Program-made: the position numbers and the translations under genes | Assembly: GCA_033439765.1 (NCBI GenBank) | Contig: JAULSN010000006.1 | Location: 248,001-312,000, forward strand | Length of the DNA: 64,000 bases | Reading direction: 5' to 3' | DNA from: Lasiosphaeria ovina | Taxonomy: Eukaryota > Ascomycota > Sordariomycetes > Sordariales > Lasiosphaeriaceae | The notes under the pieces: model-generated | The model's input: only the letters and a program-made list of their open reading frames with translations | What the model was told of the DNA's origin: nothing | Databases searched by the model: none | Shown here: positions 1 to 12,420 of the stretch, one piece after another | Layout: every line of letters starts with the position of its first letter | How positions within the stretch are numbered: position 1 is the stretch's first letter

Positions 1-448
1 GGAACGCGATAAGCAACTCCGCCTTGGAACCGCTACAAAACGGTATTCGGTCGACCGAAGAATACTAAAGCGACGACGGAACGGAATACTCCTACGAGCA
101 GATATGATCCCTAGTAATAGGAATTTAGATTCCCTTAAGGAAGAGGTTATTATACGAAGGATCCTCGACCTATACGAGTAAGGATTTTCGCCAGGATACG
201 ATCTAGTAGAAGATATGGCTAACTTGCTACGCGCGACGCGTGGCGCGTTACGCGTCGGACCGCGCTGGGCTTCCAACTTCGTACGACGATAACTAGAGCT
301 CCGGACGCGTTGGTCGTATCCGTACGACTACTAAAGGGCTAAATACGAAGATCCAAAGATAATTAGCGCGTGGTTCAACCTTATTCGTAATATAATTACG
401 AAGTATGGAATCTAGGAGTCGGATATCTGGAACTTCGACGAGACTGGG
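1..448 (+). mobile_element. Fot1/pogo-type transposase, N-terminal part (left edge cut by the window)
   Basis: One frame reads as the DNA-binding and early catalytic part of a Fot1/pogo (Tc1/mariner superfamily) transposase. It has a CENP-B-like helix-turn-helix region (RILKRRRNGI, then IIRRILDLYE), then RAKYEDPKIISAWFNLI, and finally DIWNFDETG, whose Asp is the first residue of the DDD/DDE triad. Several Gln or Trp positions are now stop codons, as expected from RIP. The reading stops at 448 in the duplicated target ctggg of element A and resumes in frame at 20,186. The 5' end and left terminal inverted repeat lie outside the window. Confidence 0.85.
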
Positions 449-712
449 TGTAAGAGAGGGCAGGTACGCCTGATCAAGGTGGTCACAATGTAGGCAAGAA
501 GAAGGGCGAGCAATGAGTGGCATTGGTGTAAGACTTCAACCTGGCCCTCGCAAAGGAAGGTGGGCGAGGGCCGCTGCTTATATACATGCTCAGGGGCTCC
601 GTTCCTTGTGACGGCAGTAGCTGTGCCAACTGGCAGTGGTCTGGCCAGTTGGTGACAGGTGGTGGGCGCACACAAAGGTGTGCGCACGTGCTTGGGGTGC
701 TCTTTCCTTACA
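449..712 (-). repeat. Element A 3' LTR
   Basis: This 264-bp LTR reads TGTAAGGAAAG...CTCTCTTACA on the minus strand. It differs from the partner LTR by about three transitions. A TATA-like motif lies at 578-585 (GTATATAA on the minus strand). Next to it inside the element is a purine tract on the minus strand, seen as the C-run at 718-727, which fits the polypurine primer. Confidence 0.9.
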
Positions 713-792
713 ACTATCCCCCCCCCCGTAGATCGACGTCCTCGTCGATCTTGAACCTTGTCTGTTGTCCTCCCTCCAACAAGAGCAAAAGC

Positions 793-864
793 GCCGCGGT
801 AGTGTAGTGGTTAACACCCTAGTATCTTTGCTAGAGGTCGGGGGTTCGAATCCTCCTCGGGGCA
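793..864 (+). tRNA. tRNA-like gene inside element A (possibly Lys CTT derived)
   Basis: The 72 nt fold as a cloverleaf: acceptor GCCGCGG/TCGGGGC with one G-G mismatch; D stem GTGT/ACAC; anticodon stem CTAGT/GCTAG with a loop of only six nt (ATCTTT); T stem GGGGG/CCTCC around loop TTCGAAT; discriminator A. The A box (TAGTGTAGTGG) and B box (GGTTCGAATCC) are close to consensus. The CGGGGC-type acceptor and CTT in the loop suggest tRNA-Lys, but the shortened loop makes decoding doubtful. A T-run follows at 913-917. It sits between the pol end and the polypurine tract, antisense to the element. Confidence 0.5.
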
Positions 865-2257
865 TCTTAGTTTATGGGCACTGCCTACGGGTCGTGCTAG
901 TGGATTAATGACTTTTTAGTTATTCCACTTCCTGTACCTTTGTTTTGCTTTTTTCTCGTATCGTTATAGTACCTTCTGTGCGTTGGCCAAGTGTTCCCTA
1001 GGTTCCTAGGTATTGTATTCTGCTGGCCAGCCTGCCCATTTGACTAGGAACCTTTTTCGTTCTCCTTCATCCTTGTGTTCCACGATGTCTTCTACTTCCT
1101 ACTCTTCCTCTCCTTCTACTAGCTCTGGTAGTAGTAGTACCTTCTGGCCTTCGGCTACCGACTACTTTTCTAATAGGGAGACTGGGAAGATATTATGGAG
1201 CCGGGCGTACTTGGCTGGTAGTTCGACCCGGTATGCCTGCGTGCCGATCCTTTCCGTAATCTTGACTAGGATGAACCTTAGTACTAGCTTCCTTCCTGCC
1301 TTGAATCGGAAATTCTGTATAGAGAGTCCAACTGTCTCTCCTACTTCGAATTCGATCTACTAGTGTCGTGCGTCGTAGTATTTCTTCTGGGAGTCTACTA
1401 CCTTCTGCTAGTGGTGGTACAACCTCTCCCTCAGGTGTGCTAGCTTACTCAGCCGCTCGTGAACCCCTTGCACCTTCAGCTATATAGAGGGTACGTAATG
1501 CGCTATCCGAGGATTATAGCCGTATAAGGCCTCGAACGGGCTCGCTCCGATGGTTGCGTATACGCTATTGTTGTACGCAAACTCCGCTTCGTGGAGTAGT
1601 GGTGCCTACTGGGCCTCTTCGTTGGTAAAGCACCTTAAATAGTACTGTAGGCTTTGGTGTGTTCGTTCCGACTGGCCATCGGTCTACGGGTGGTAGGCTA
1701 TTGAGAGCCTCTACTTGACTTGGCGAGCTTTGGAGAGCTCTACCCAGAAATTACTAGTTAATAGGGAATCTTAGTCGGAGACTATACCTATTAGTATGCC
1801 AAATCGGCATTCCATATACTCGTAGAGTAGCTAGGCTAACTCGGCTGCCGTAACCATAATAGTAGTTGGGATAAAGAGCGCGGTTTTCGTGAACCGGTCC
1901 ATAACTACTAGGATGGTATTTACGATACGGTCCTTATACTAGTAAGGGGGTAGCTTCGTAATGAAATCTAGGCTAATCTCTTCGAAAGGTTAGGTAGGTA
2001 GCGGTAGGGAGCTGAGCTTCCCGTATAGCTTGTGCCTTGGTTATCGGTTACCGAGGTATACCTAGTACTATTTTGTGTAAGCTTGTACTTCTATATCTAG
2101 ATTTTCCTAATGGAATCTTCGCTTTAATAGGTCTACTATCTTATAGCTCCCAAAATGCCCGGCTCTAGGGTTATCGTAGTATAAGCGTATTAGCTCTCTT
2201 CGTACTGCTGGCGCTATTAGGATCACCAGCCTGCCTTTATATCGGAGGGCCCCCTTA

Positions 2258-2433
2258 TTATTAACGCTATCGTTTCCTAGCCTACCCTGGAACCCAGTAC
2301 CTATACGCCTTGTATTATTATTCCCTGGTTTCCCTATAGGCCTAGTACCCGCGTTATTAACGCTATTATTTCCTGGTCTGCCCTGGAATCCAGTACCTAT
2401 ACGCGTGTTGTTATTCCCTAGTTTCCCTATGGG
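2258..2433 (-). repeat. 96-bp in-frame tandem repeat in the element A pol linker
   Basis: Two adjacent copies with a 96-bp period (from 2,258 and from 2,354) encode on the minus strand a Gly/Asn-rich unit including RPIGKPGNNN and IGTGFQGR. Element B inserted in the second copy, whose remainder (tacccgcg) continues after 9,191. The repeat lies between the RNase H and integrase portions. The period is a multiple of three, so the frame is kept. Confidence 0.75.
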
Positions 2434-2438
2434 CCTAG

Positions 2439-2682
2439 TGTCACGGCACGGCCGAACTGAGGTCCGTGGTGCCGCAACCATGCCCTAGCTGCAAGCCCTG
2501 ATGTGAAGGCCCCACTCCTCCCAATCGGGACTAGGGCCACGACCCCGCACACCACCACAAAACTGCCAGCCTGCAGGGCACGCAGGCTTCTTCTTTTCCT
2601 TTTCCTTTCTTTAGCTTAGTTATCTACGAATCTAGTCACTATTTACTTGCAGCCTCGCCTCTTGTATGTGCCTGCCTTCACA
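2439..2682 (+). repeat. Element B 5' LTR
   Basis: 244 bp, TGTCACGGCACGG...GCCTTCACA. It differs from the 3' copy at two positions, both G/A (ccgtggtg against ccgtagtg, ctgatgtg against ctgatatg). Rich in unmutated CpA and TpG. Confidence 0.92.
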
Positions 2683-2695
2683 TTTAACTAAGCTC
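2683..2695 (+). promoter_or_regulatory. Element B putative self-priming primer-binding site
   Basis: TAACTAAGCT at 2,685-2,694, two bases inside the 5' LTR, is the exact reverse complement of AGCTTAGTTA at 2,613-2,622 in the LTR, just after a pyrimidine-rich tract likely to mark the transcript start. It matches the Tf1-like self-priming layout. Confidence 0.6.
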
Positions 2696-5600
2696 ATTTC
2701 CTTTGCCTGGGAAGGCCCAAATAATATCCCACCCTTGATTGACGATCGCGTACGACCACGCGAGAAGAATCGTCAGGAACCCAGAACCCCCCAGAACTAA
2801 TACGCGGCGCGATCGCCACGTACCACCGACATCATGCCCCAGAGCACTTCGATGTCGAAGCCTGAGCGCGAGCGTGCTCAGCAGGAGGTTAGGTTTGACC
2901 TAGAAGCCGTAGAGAGCTTTATTGATAGCGATAAGCGTCGACCTAACACCTCGCTACGTCGAAGATCGACGGCAGTTGGTATTAGCATCGATTACGCCAT
3001 AGCAACTACCTAAGGAAGTCCCTAGGGTAGTCGTTCAGGAACACCTGAACTAGAGAACCTATCGGAATGGATCCAAGGAATAAAGGGTCTTCTTCCCGAT
3101 ATTCGTTTCACCAATACGATAGAAGACCTAGTCCAAGACCTGGTAGCCCGACTATAGACCTTGGTAGACGTTAACCCCTAGAGCGGAAAAACGGCCCTAG
3201 TTATTCCCTTCCAGGTTCTTGTAGAAGCTAACGAGGGTCAGATCCCTTTCGAAGGCCAGATGGACCATAATAACTTTACCAAGCTAGTCCACAAGCACCC
3301 AGAGAGCATATTCATCGAGTTTAAGTTACGCCACAATATAATAATCGCCTACAAGCAGTAGGCAATAGACCTCCATTCGGTCGCTATCGACCTCGACCGC
3401 ACTATCGTACAAATATACGATAAGATAACTCTTTTTTCAGCCTTAATTAATGATCAGGCCAAGCGTCTTGAGGATGAACTCTTTAGTATTATAAATAAGA
3501 AAGAAGATATCTAGGAGTAAGTAGCAAGTCTCTAAGGAGATAAGAAGAAACTAAGTAAGTAAATTACGAGCCTTAACGCCGTAATCGCGACCTATCTTAT
3601 TAATATATTCCCGAACCTACGTACTACGGAAGGTCCTCCTACTCCCCTAAGATAGAGATCTACTAGCCGTAGAGTTACCCCCCTTACCAACGTAACGGAG
3701 GTCTTAGCCAAATCCAAGATAGATCGTAGTACCAAAATAACCGACCCCCCGGTCTTCTCGGTAGACAAGTCCAAGGATTAGGTAACCTTTAATATATAGT
3801 ACTAACTAATAGAGAATAAGTTAGAGGGAAATAAAGACCACTTCATTACCGATAGGACTAAAGTCTTTTATATCTAGGGACGACTAGGTAGAGACGTAGC
3901 CCTAAACCTCCTTCCTTATATGAGAACGGGCACCCCCAACCAGATTACTACTTTAGAGGAATTACTAAGTTACCTATAGAATGAGTACTACGACTAATTT
4001 GAGGAAGACGAAGCCCTATCTAAGTACGAGAAACTGGTCTTTCGACCTGGAGATGACTTTCCCAAGTTCAAGAACGAGTTCGTTCGCCTAGCTAGGTAGT
4101 ACCGGAAGCCCAAGTCTGAGTAGAAGCGCGAGTTCAAGCGCAAGTTAACCACTATGCTCCAGACCAACCTCGTAGTCTCTTACGAAGACCCTGGTATTGA
4201 TTTTGAGAAGTATGCTCGCTTGGCCTTAGCCATATCCCTAAGTCTTAAGTAAGGATAGGAGCGTTGGAAGGATGCCCCTTCCGGAGCTAAGAATAGTAAT
4301 AGTAACGTAAGGCGTACCCCTACTACGTAGCCTACGGCCAAAGGATCCGGACCGTTAAGAAGCCGACTTAGTAAGGAAGAAATCGCCTAATTCATTAAGG
4401 AGGGTCGTTACTTCTATTACCGTAACCTCGGATATACCAAGTTGGAGTACCCCGAGAAAACCGCCGTAGATAAGGTAGCTTAGGATAAAAAGAAGCCCTC
4501 GGTAGCCTCCGTCAGTAAGAGTAAGAATAAGAAGGAGAAGCCGGTAGATACGGATTCCGGTTCTACTAGCTCCGACACTTCTAGCGATTCGGAAAACTAG
4601 AGACCCTGGGGAATATGAACTCCCTCCTAGGGAAGGTATCCTTAATATATTACGATTCAGGCAAATTCATTAATTAGAAACCCTTATTAGGGGGACCTAA
4701 GTTCCTCGTGGATTGTACTATAATAAATAATGGAATATCTTTATCTACTACTAATATACTTATAGATACGGGAGTAACCGGGTATATCTTTATTAGTATC
4801 CCCTTTACTAAATGATTAAGGAAATTTCTCCATCTCGACCGAGTTAAGCACGCCGCCAACCCCGCCTAGATAGGAGGGTACGACGGGAGTAGAAAGTAGA
4901 AGATTGATAGTATCCTCTATAGAGATATTAAGATCCAAGGCCGGACTTTCCGATACAAGGCGATAATCGTTACTGGTAATAACTACGACCTTATTATCGG
5001 AGATAAGTTTCTAGAAAAATATAATATTAAGACTAGATCCAAGACTAAAGTCCTCGAGTTCCCCGAAGACCTCCCCTTAGACCCCCCTATATGGACTACT
5101 ATATTAATGGACTATATGACCGACTCTCTACCCGACCTATCTTATTAAGCCGATATAGACCGCCGGAATATACTACTAGAAAAGGAGATCAAGAGATAAA
5201 GGGATAGAGAAGCAATTAAGAAGAGGCTCCAAGAACTCGAGAACTAGAAAGCGGAACGAGAAATGCTCCCTTTAATAACCCCGAGACCTAGATCGCCCTA
5301 AGGACCGGTAACTATCCTTCAGAAGTTAAGTAAGAAGAGAAAGAAGGTCTTATAGGACGAAGGTCTAGAGGTAATAGAACGGGACCTCTAGTAGGAATTA
5401 CTATTAAAGAACCTAGAGGCCCCCGACCCAGCTACCTCAAGAAGGAACCTAGCTAGGGACCGAAAACTGGACTACCCTCTAGAAGATAAGTTCGGGAGGT
5501 ATAGGATATAGCGAGACTATATTAGCTAGTATAAGGAGCGCCCTCCCGATATCGCCGTAGTGAACGAGGCAACTTTTACGATCTATATAAAAAAGACCCC

Positions 5601-8600
5601 TACTATATATACCAGCCTCTAGGAGATTTAGCAAATTATCGAGGTCAAGCGGATACCCCTCGGCGATCCGGGACTACTAGATCCCTTAGCTCAAGATGAA
5701 TAGAACCTTAGGGAGCAAGCCCTGAAACTCGTCCCACCGGTCTACTATAACTACCTCGACGTATTTAGTAAAGCTACCTCCGACAAGCTGGCCAAGCACC
5801 GGGGGACGTACGACCATCAGATTACCCTCTCTAAAGGCAAAGCCCCTAAAGACTTAGGGTATAGTCCACTCTATAAGATATCCCTAGAGGAATTGGAGAT
5901 CGCTAAACAATATATTATAAAGAACCTAGTAAAGGGATTTATTACCAGCAGTTTAGTAGCCTGGGTAGCGCCAATACTACTCGCTCCAAAGCCAGGAGGC
6001 GGAATGCGCTTCTACGTAGACTACCGGAGACTTAACGCGATAACGAGAAAGGATCGATATCCCCTACCACTCATTAACGAGACTATAGCTCGTATCGGGA
6101 AAGCCAAAATCTTCACTAAGATCGATATTAGGCAAGCCTTCTATAAGATCCGGATACGCCTAGAGGACGAGGACCTTATAACCTTCCGGACGAGATATAG
6201 GGCCTATAAATACCGGGTCTTACTATTCGGCCTAACTAACGGCCTAGTAACTTTCTAGCGATATATTAACGAGATCTTATTAGGATACCTGGACGACTTC
6301 TATAGCGCCTATATCGATAATATCCTTATCTTCTCTAAGAACCCCGAAGAGTACGAGGCCCATATAGCTAAAGTCCTATATCGCCTAAGACAAGTAGGAC
6401 TCTAAGCCGACTTGAAGAAGTACGAATTCCACGTTACTAAAACCAAGTACCTGGGATTTATCATCTCTACGACTAGGATAGCGGTAGACCCCGAGAAAGT
6501 GGCTACCGTTAGGGACTAGAGCGTTCCCCGTAACCTTAAAGGAGTATAGTCATTCCTAGGATATTATAACTTCTACCGGCGCTTCGTATAGAATTATAGC
6601 CGTATCGCCAAACCCCTAACTAGCTTGACGAAGAAAGGCCAGGTATTTAAATAGTCCGAAGACTATTAAGTAGCCTTCGAAGAGCTAAAGGATAAACTCA
6701 TATCCGCCCCGATACTTCGGTACTTCTCTTACGAGCTACCGACCCGGATAGAAACCGACGCGTTAGGAGGTATCTACGTAGGAGTACTATCCTAACTATA
6801 GACGGACGATAAGGAATAGTATCCTACTATATTCTATTCAGAAACTATATACGGAGCCGAGTTAAACTACCCAATTCACGATAAAGAGTTAATAGTAGTC
6901 GTTAGAGGGTTAATAGTTTAGAGAGCCAAGCTAATAGGACTCCGAGATCAGCCCTTTACTATTATTACGGACTATAGGGCTCTAGAATACTTCGGTACGA
7001 AGAGACTCCTAAACTCAAGGCAAGCCGGATAGGCCGATCTTATATCCTAATACCATTTCCAGATTACCTATCGACTAGGAACCGAGAATATAGCCGTAGA
7101 CGTACTATCTCGAAAGTCGGAAGATATCAAGACCTAGAAGGAGAAGTAAGAGCTATAAAGGACTATATAGATATTCAAGCTCATAGGGGTAGTAACCACG
7201 ATATCAACTTTATAAGCCCCTATAGCTATATCCATTATCGACGAAGACGTCGAGCCCCCTTCTTTATTAGGTTACGAGATAATCGATACTCTACTACGGT
7301 ATAACAAGAACGACCCCGAACTCGATATCTACCGTATAAAGGCGAGATAGGGTATTAACGGTTTCTCTATATTGGAAGACCGTATCTTATTATATAAAGG
7401 AAGACTAGTCGTACCCTCCGGAGGGGAACTGAATTTAAGAACTAAGGTCATTTACGAAGTATATTCAAGGATGCCCTCCGTATACCCCGGGAGAAATAAG
7501 ACCCGCCGAATAGTCTCGAAACTTTATTAGTAGCCCCGGCTAATAGGATTAGTCGACCGATTCGTCGAGAACTGCCTATACTAATCTAGTAAGAAGCCCC
7601 GTAGCAAGACCCCGGGCCTCCTTAAGCCCCTCCCAGTACCCCTTCGTAGATGGAGGTCCCTAGTAGTAGACTTCTGTAAGATGCCCGAGGACAAGTACAC
7701 CAAGAATAACGCCCTAGTAGTAATTAATAGGCTAAGTAAGGCCGCCTAGACAATCCCTTATAGGGACTCCGCTACGGCCAAGGATACTACCCTAATATAC
7801 TACGAAGGACCCTTCAGAATCCTTAAACTCCCCGACGAAATAATTAGCGATAGGGGACCCCAATTCATCGTAGACTTTATAGACGAAGTATCTAAGATCC
7901 TGGGTATTAAGTAGAAGTTATCTTCCTTAGGGTATTCCCAAACTACGGGCCAAGTCGAGATTATAAACCAATACCTTGAATAACGACTTCGACCGTTCGT
8001 GAACTACTACCAAGATAACTAGTCAAGAGCGATCCCCGCCATAGACTTCGCCCAAAACAGCCTACCGCACGCTAGCACGGGAATAGAACCTCACGAGGTG
8101 CTATTCGGATTCGAAATACCCACCCAGTACGATTAGACCAAACGTACCAAGCTAGCGGGCTTACCAACTAGGGAGAAGCTAAATAGGGAAGACGCCCAGG
8201 ATACTCTAAGAACGATATAGAAGTACGTCGACTACGCTAGGGAGATAATCCAAAAGGCATAACAAGTATAGGTCAACCAAGCTAATAAACATCACCGGGA
8301 ACCGGACTTCGGCACTAGCGATAGAGTATTTATTATTAAGAAGAATTAGTCTACGGACAGACCTAGCGACAAGCTAGATTTCCCCCTTATACGATAGTAC
8401 TATCGGATCGTCGAGATGGTTAGACACTCCTATAGATTAGAGGTTCCTACTAGCTAGAAGGCAATAGATATATTCTATATAGATAGGCTTAAGCGTTATA
8501 CCAATAACCTACTACCAGGATAAGAAGCAGAGAATCCCTCAGAGATGGTTGATAAGGAGGAAGAATAGGAAGTCGACCGTATATTAACCTCAAGAATAAT

Positions 8601-8942
8601 ATACGGCCGCCTCGAGTACCAAGTATAATGGAGAGGCTGGGACCCAGATCCGACGTGGTACCTAGCTAGGAACTTCAAGAGCGCCCCCGCGAAGCTACAC
8701 GAGTTCCACGAACAATACCCCGACCTAGCAGGGCCGCCAAAGCGCCTATAGTAATAGACAACCATATATATAGCCGATAAGATAGCCGACGACCACGATG
8801 ACGATGATAGACCCGTTAATACGGGCGAGCGTAAGCTACGAAGATCAATAAGGAAGAAGTAATCACAAGTTCGAGCCCTACGCGATCCAATATTTTTTAT
8901 TCTTCATGAATAAAGGACCCTACGCGCGGGAGGGGGGGGTAA

Positions 8943-9186
8943 TGTCACGGCACGGCCGAACTGAGGTCCGTAGTGCCGCAACCATGCCCTAGCTGCAAGC
9001 CCTGATATGAAGGCCCCACTCCTCCCAATCGGGACTAGGGCCACGACCCCGCACACCACCACAAAACTGCCAGCCTGCAGGGCACGCAGGCTTCTTCTTT
9101 TCCTTTTCCTTTCTTTAGCTTAGTTATCTACGAATCTAGTCACTATTTACTTGCAGCCTCGCCTCTTGTATGTGCCTGCCTTCACA
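8943..9186 (+). repeat. Element B 3' LTR
   Basis: 244-bp partner of 2,439-2,682. It is preceded by a G-run polypurine tract at about 8,926-8,942 and followed by the target duplication cctag. Confidence 0.92.
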
Positions 9187-12139
9187 CCTAGTACCCGCGT
9201 TTCTTTAATCCTCGAGCACCTCCTTAATACGGCTTCTATATTCGAGATCCCCTTTCTATAGGGCGATAATCGACCTGTAGAATCTATACCTAGGATCCTA
9301 TTCCTCAGCTGCCTCACCGGCGTAAACCTCTACCGCAACCGCGTAAGGAATCAATAGGTCGGCACCCTAAGCGTCTGGCTTTAGTTACCCCTCGACCCTC
9401 TAATCTAACCGCCCCGGCGAGATCGTCTACTCTAACGAGTCCGTAGTAGTTCTCCTAGTACGGCGTCCCAGCCCCTCCGTCGGGGTACTTCCGTCCCGCT
9501 AGTAGCTCCTTTCCCGGGGCTCCGCTTTATTAAACGCTACGCGTCCGGTGGCCCCGAGGGTAAAGCGCGTCATAGCCGAAACCCTAGCTATACCTTTAAC
9601 TCGAGGATATTAAAGGGTCTATTCAACTCGTCTTACCGCTCTACGGTACTTCCGGGAGCACGACTTCTTCTATACCCCGGCCTTAATCTAGGCCACGATT
9701 ACCCTTACTACTACTAGCAACTCCCTAGCTAATTATAGCTTCTTCGTTAAGGTGGGTAATATATCGTCGTAAGCAATCTCTCTTACTATATAGTCCGGTC
9801 TTCTTGAAAGGGGGTCGGCGGGGTTAGTAGCCCTAGGTCGATATTCGAGGTCGAAATCGAAAGGAGATAGGCGGTATACCCATCTAGCTAAGCGGCCCTT
9901 AAGGTCTCGGGCTAGGGCTACGATTACCCCTTTTAAGGCCTCGTAATCGGTAAGAATTACGAACCTCTGGTCGGTACCGCCTAGGTAGTGGCCCTAGTAC
10001 TCGAGGGACTCGATAATAGCGATGAGTTCCTTCTACCCGGTAGCCTACCGGAGCTCGGCATCGGTGAGCTTCCTTGACTAGTAGGCTATAGGGCGCTATT
10101 AAGAGTCGACTAGCTATAAGAGGATCCCGGAGATCGCCTTATTACTAGTATCGGTCTCGACTCTAGTCTGGCGGGTTGGATCCTAGTAGGTAAGGAAACC
10201 TACTTGACTAAACGCTGCTTTAAGGTGGTTGAAGGCGGCATCGGCCTCTAGTGGCCATCGGAAAGGGTTAGTGGCCTCTCCTTTTAGTAGTGCGGTAATG
10301 GGGGCTGTAATCCTAGAATACCCCTGGATAAACCGGCGGTAGAAGTTAGCGAATCCGAGGAAGACTTATATCTCTCGTATTAACTAGGGTACGGGCCATT
10401 CTTGGATTACCTTAACCCGCTCGAGGTCTATTAAGATACCTTGGTGGTTAATAATAAAGCTTAGGAACTCGACTTGGTCCTAGTAGAAGGAGCATTTTGA
10501 CCGTTTAGCGAAGAGCTAGGCTTATTCGAGACGGTCGAGCACCTCTAGGATATGGCGGGTATGCTCCTTACGGGTAGTGGAGTAGATAAGGATATTATCG
10601 AGGTAGACGATATAAAACATATCTACTAGGCCGGCTAAGGCCCTATTAATATAGGCTTGGAAGGTGGCCGGCGCGTTAGTCAAGCCGAACGGTATAATAG
10701 TATATTCGAATTGGCCGTAGCGGGTCTTGAAGGCTATCTTCTATTAATCGGTCTTACGGATCCGGATCCGGTGGTAGGCATCCTTGAGGTCGAGCTTGGT
10801 GAAGAACCGGGCACCTGTGAGGCGGTCTATAAGGTCGCTAATAAGTGGTAGAGGGTACCGGTTCTTAATAGTAATCTTATTTAGGCCCCGGTAGTCGACG
10901 TATAAGCGTATAGTTCTATCCTTCTTAGGGACGAAAATAACTGGGGCTCCGGCAGGGCTGCTGCTTTCTACGATACGGCCGTTAGCGAGGTTCTCCTAGA
11001 TATAGAGAGCTAGTTCGTCTAATTGGGCTTGACTAAGGGGATAAATATGGCCCTACGGCGGTGTAGACCCCTCTATAAGATCGATATAGTACTCGGCTCC
11101 TTCGAGGGTATTAGGCTCCCGAGATGCTTGTTCCGAGAAGACGGCTAAGCGGTATGCGAGCTCCGGGGGTAAAGGTTCTGGGTTTGGCTCCTATATCGGG
11201 CCGTCGAGGGTATCGATATGGTCCTCCTCGGGCCCGATAACCACGTTGGAGATTATGGCCGTAAAGGCGGGTGCGCCGTTAAGGACGTCTCGGGCGAATT
11301 CCCCCGGTAGGATCTCCGAGTAACGGCCCTATTCGAAGGCGTTAAGGGCGGTATGAAGAACCACGCCCTCTAATCCCATACCCGGGTTCCCCTATAGTAT
11401 TAGTAGGGCCCCCTTTGGCCGCTTGACCCCGTAGAAGAATTGAGATATGGTACGGGGGTTCCCGTACATATTAGTAAGTTGGAGAGTAAGGTGGAAAATG
11501 CCGTAGTTCTTAATCCGGCTACCGTTAGGGTTAATAAGCTACGGTAGGTCGAGGCCTTCGGCCTCCGGGAGTATGGGGATATAATATACCCGGCAGAACC
11601 GGTAATCTACGTAATTAACTTAGGCCCCCGTATCGGCATTAATAACCACTATTAGTAGTGCGGCCTTCTGGCTACGGCGCCAGGAGCGAGTGCTACCTTG
11701 GATGGTAAAGGTAGGGCCCGGCTTTACCCCCTTAAAGATGGCCTGGGTAGATCGATCGGGGTCGTCGTCTACCGCCTCTCGTTTTCCGAGTCGTCTTCTA
11801 AGTCGGAGGGTTCCGGATATAGGTCACCGGGGTCCTTACCATTCTCCGTACCGATATTCTAGATCCTGGTATCCGAGCCCGGTAGGGCCGTAGTACGTAG
11901 GAGGGTATATTAGCGTTATACGTATCCTAGCTTACTATAGTTATAGTACGTAATCGGCTCTCTAGTATGGAGAAGGGCCTACGCGTTGGACCCGGTGACT
12001 GGTTGTACTAGGGTGGGAGGTGTATCCTTTATTGGTAGATCCCGGAGTTCCCTTCGTTAGATCCGGGCTTTATCGTGGCGGGGCCCGGAGTAAGCTTCCT
12101 CCGTAGTACGTGGTAGTTTCCGGGCTTTATCGAGGCTAG

Positions 12140-12420
12140 TGTCACGGCATGTGTCAGACAAGTGGCTGGAAGGACTGGATTGAGCCTAGCGCCTTAGCAT
12201 TAGGCTAGCGCCTTGGCATGCAACTCGCACGCCCTGAGGCCGCGTAGGATTTACGGTGTGGTCAGTGCTGAGCCCTCATCACGTGACCTACACCTACCTT
12301 ACTTCCTCGCCGCGCCCGGGCATTAGATTCTTCTTTTCCTTTTTCCTTCTTTAGCTTTAGATTCTACGAATACAGCGACTATATATAGCCCTGCCTTATT
12401 CGGTTGACTATACGGTGATA
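12140..12420 (+). repeat. Element C 5' LTR
   Basis: 281 bp, TGTCACGGCATG...CGGTGATA. About eight differences from the 3' copy, all transitions of RIP type and spread over both copies. The 3' terminus is TA rather than CA, perhaps itself a C-to-T change copied into both LTRs. Confidence 0.9.

Larger units (their letters stand above)
2439..9186 (+). mobile_element. Element B: Ty3/Gypsy chromovirus nested in element A
   Basis: Complete 6.75-kb element with 244-bp LTRs and the duplication cctag (2,434-2,438, 9,187-9,191). Gag starts at ATG 2,834. A knuckle near 4,405-4,455 reads YFYYRNLGYTKLEYP, a CCHC motif with Cys and His turned to Tyr. Protease is LIDTGVTG near 4,750. The longest open RT piece is 5,893-6,258 (RFYVDYRRLNAITRKDRYPL); the catalytic box near 6,310 is YIDN rather than YxDD. 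RNase H is about 6,740-7,110, integrase about 7,440-8,130 (VVDFCKMPEDKYTKNNALV, then EIISDRGPQF), and the chromodomain about 8,575-8,750 (YGRLEYQVxWRGWDPDPTWY). Many RIP stops. A G-rich tract precedes the 3' LTR. Confidence 0.92.

Noticed and set aside
590..865. 91-codon minus-strand frame starting MPRGGFEPPTSS
   Set aside because: This is the antisense shadow of the tRNA-like sequence at 793-864.
1013..1363. 116-codon Ser/Thr-rich plus-strand frame
   Set aside because: Antisense to the element A chromodomain and integrase end, which read clearly on the other strand.
8496..8765. 89-codon minus-strand frame
   Set aside because: Antisense to the element B chromodomain.
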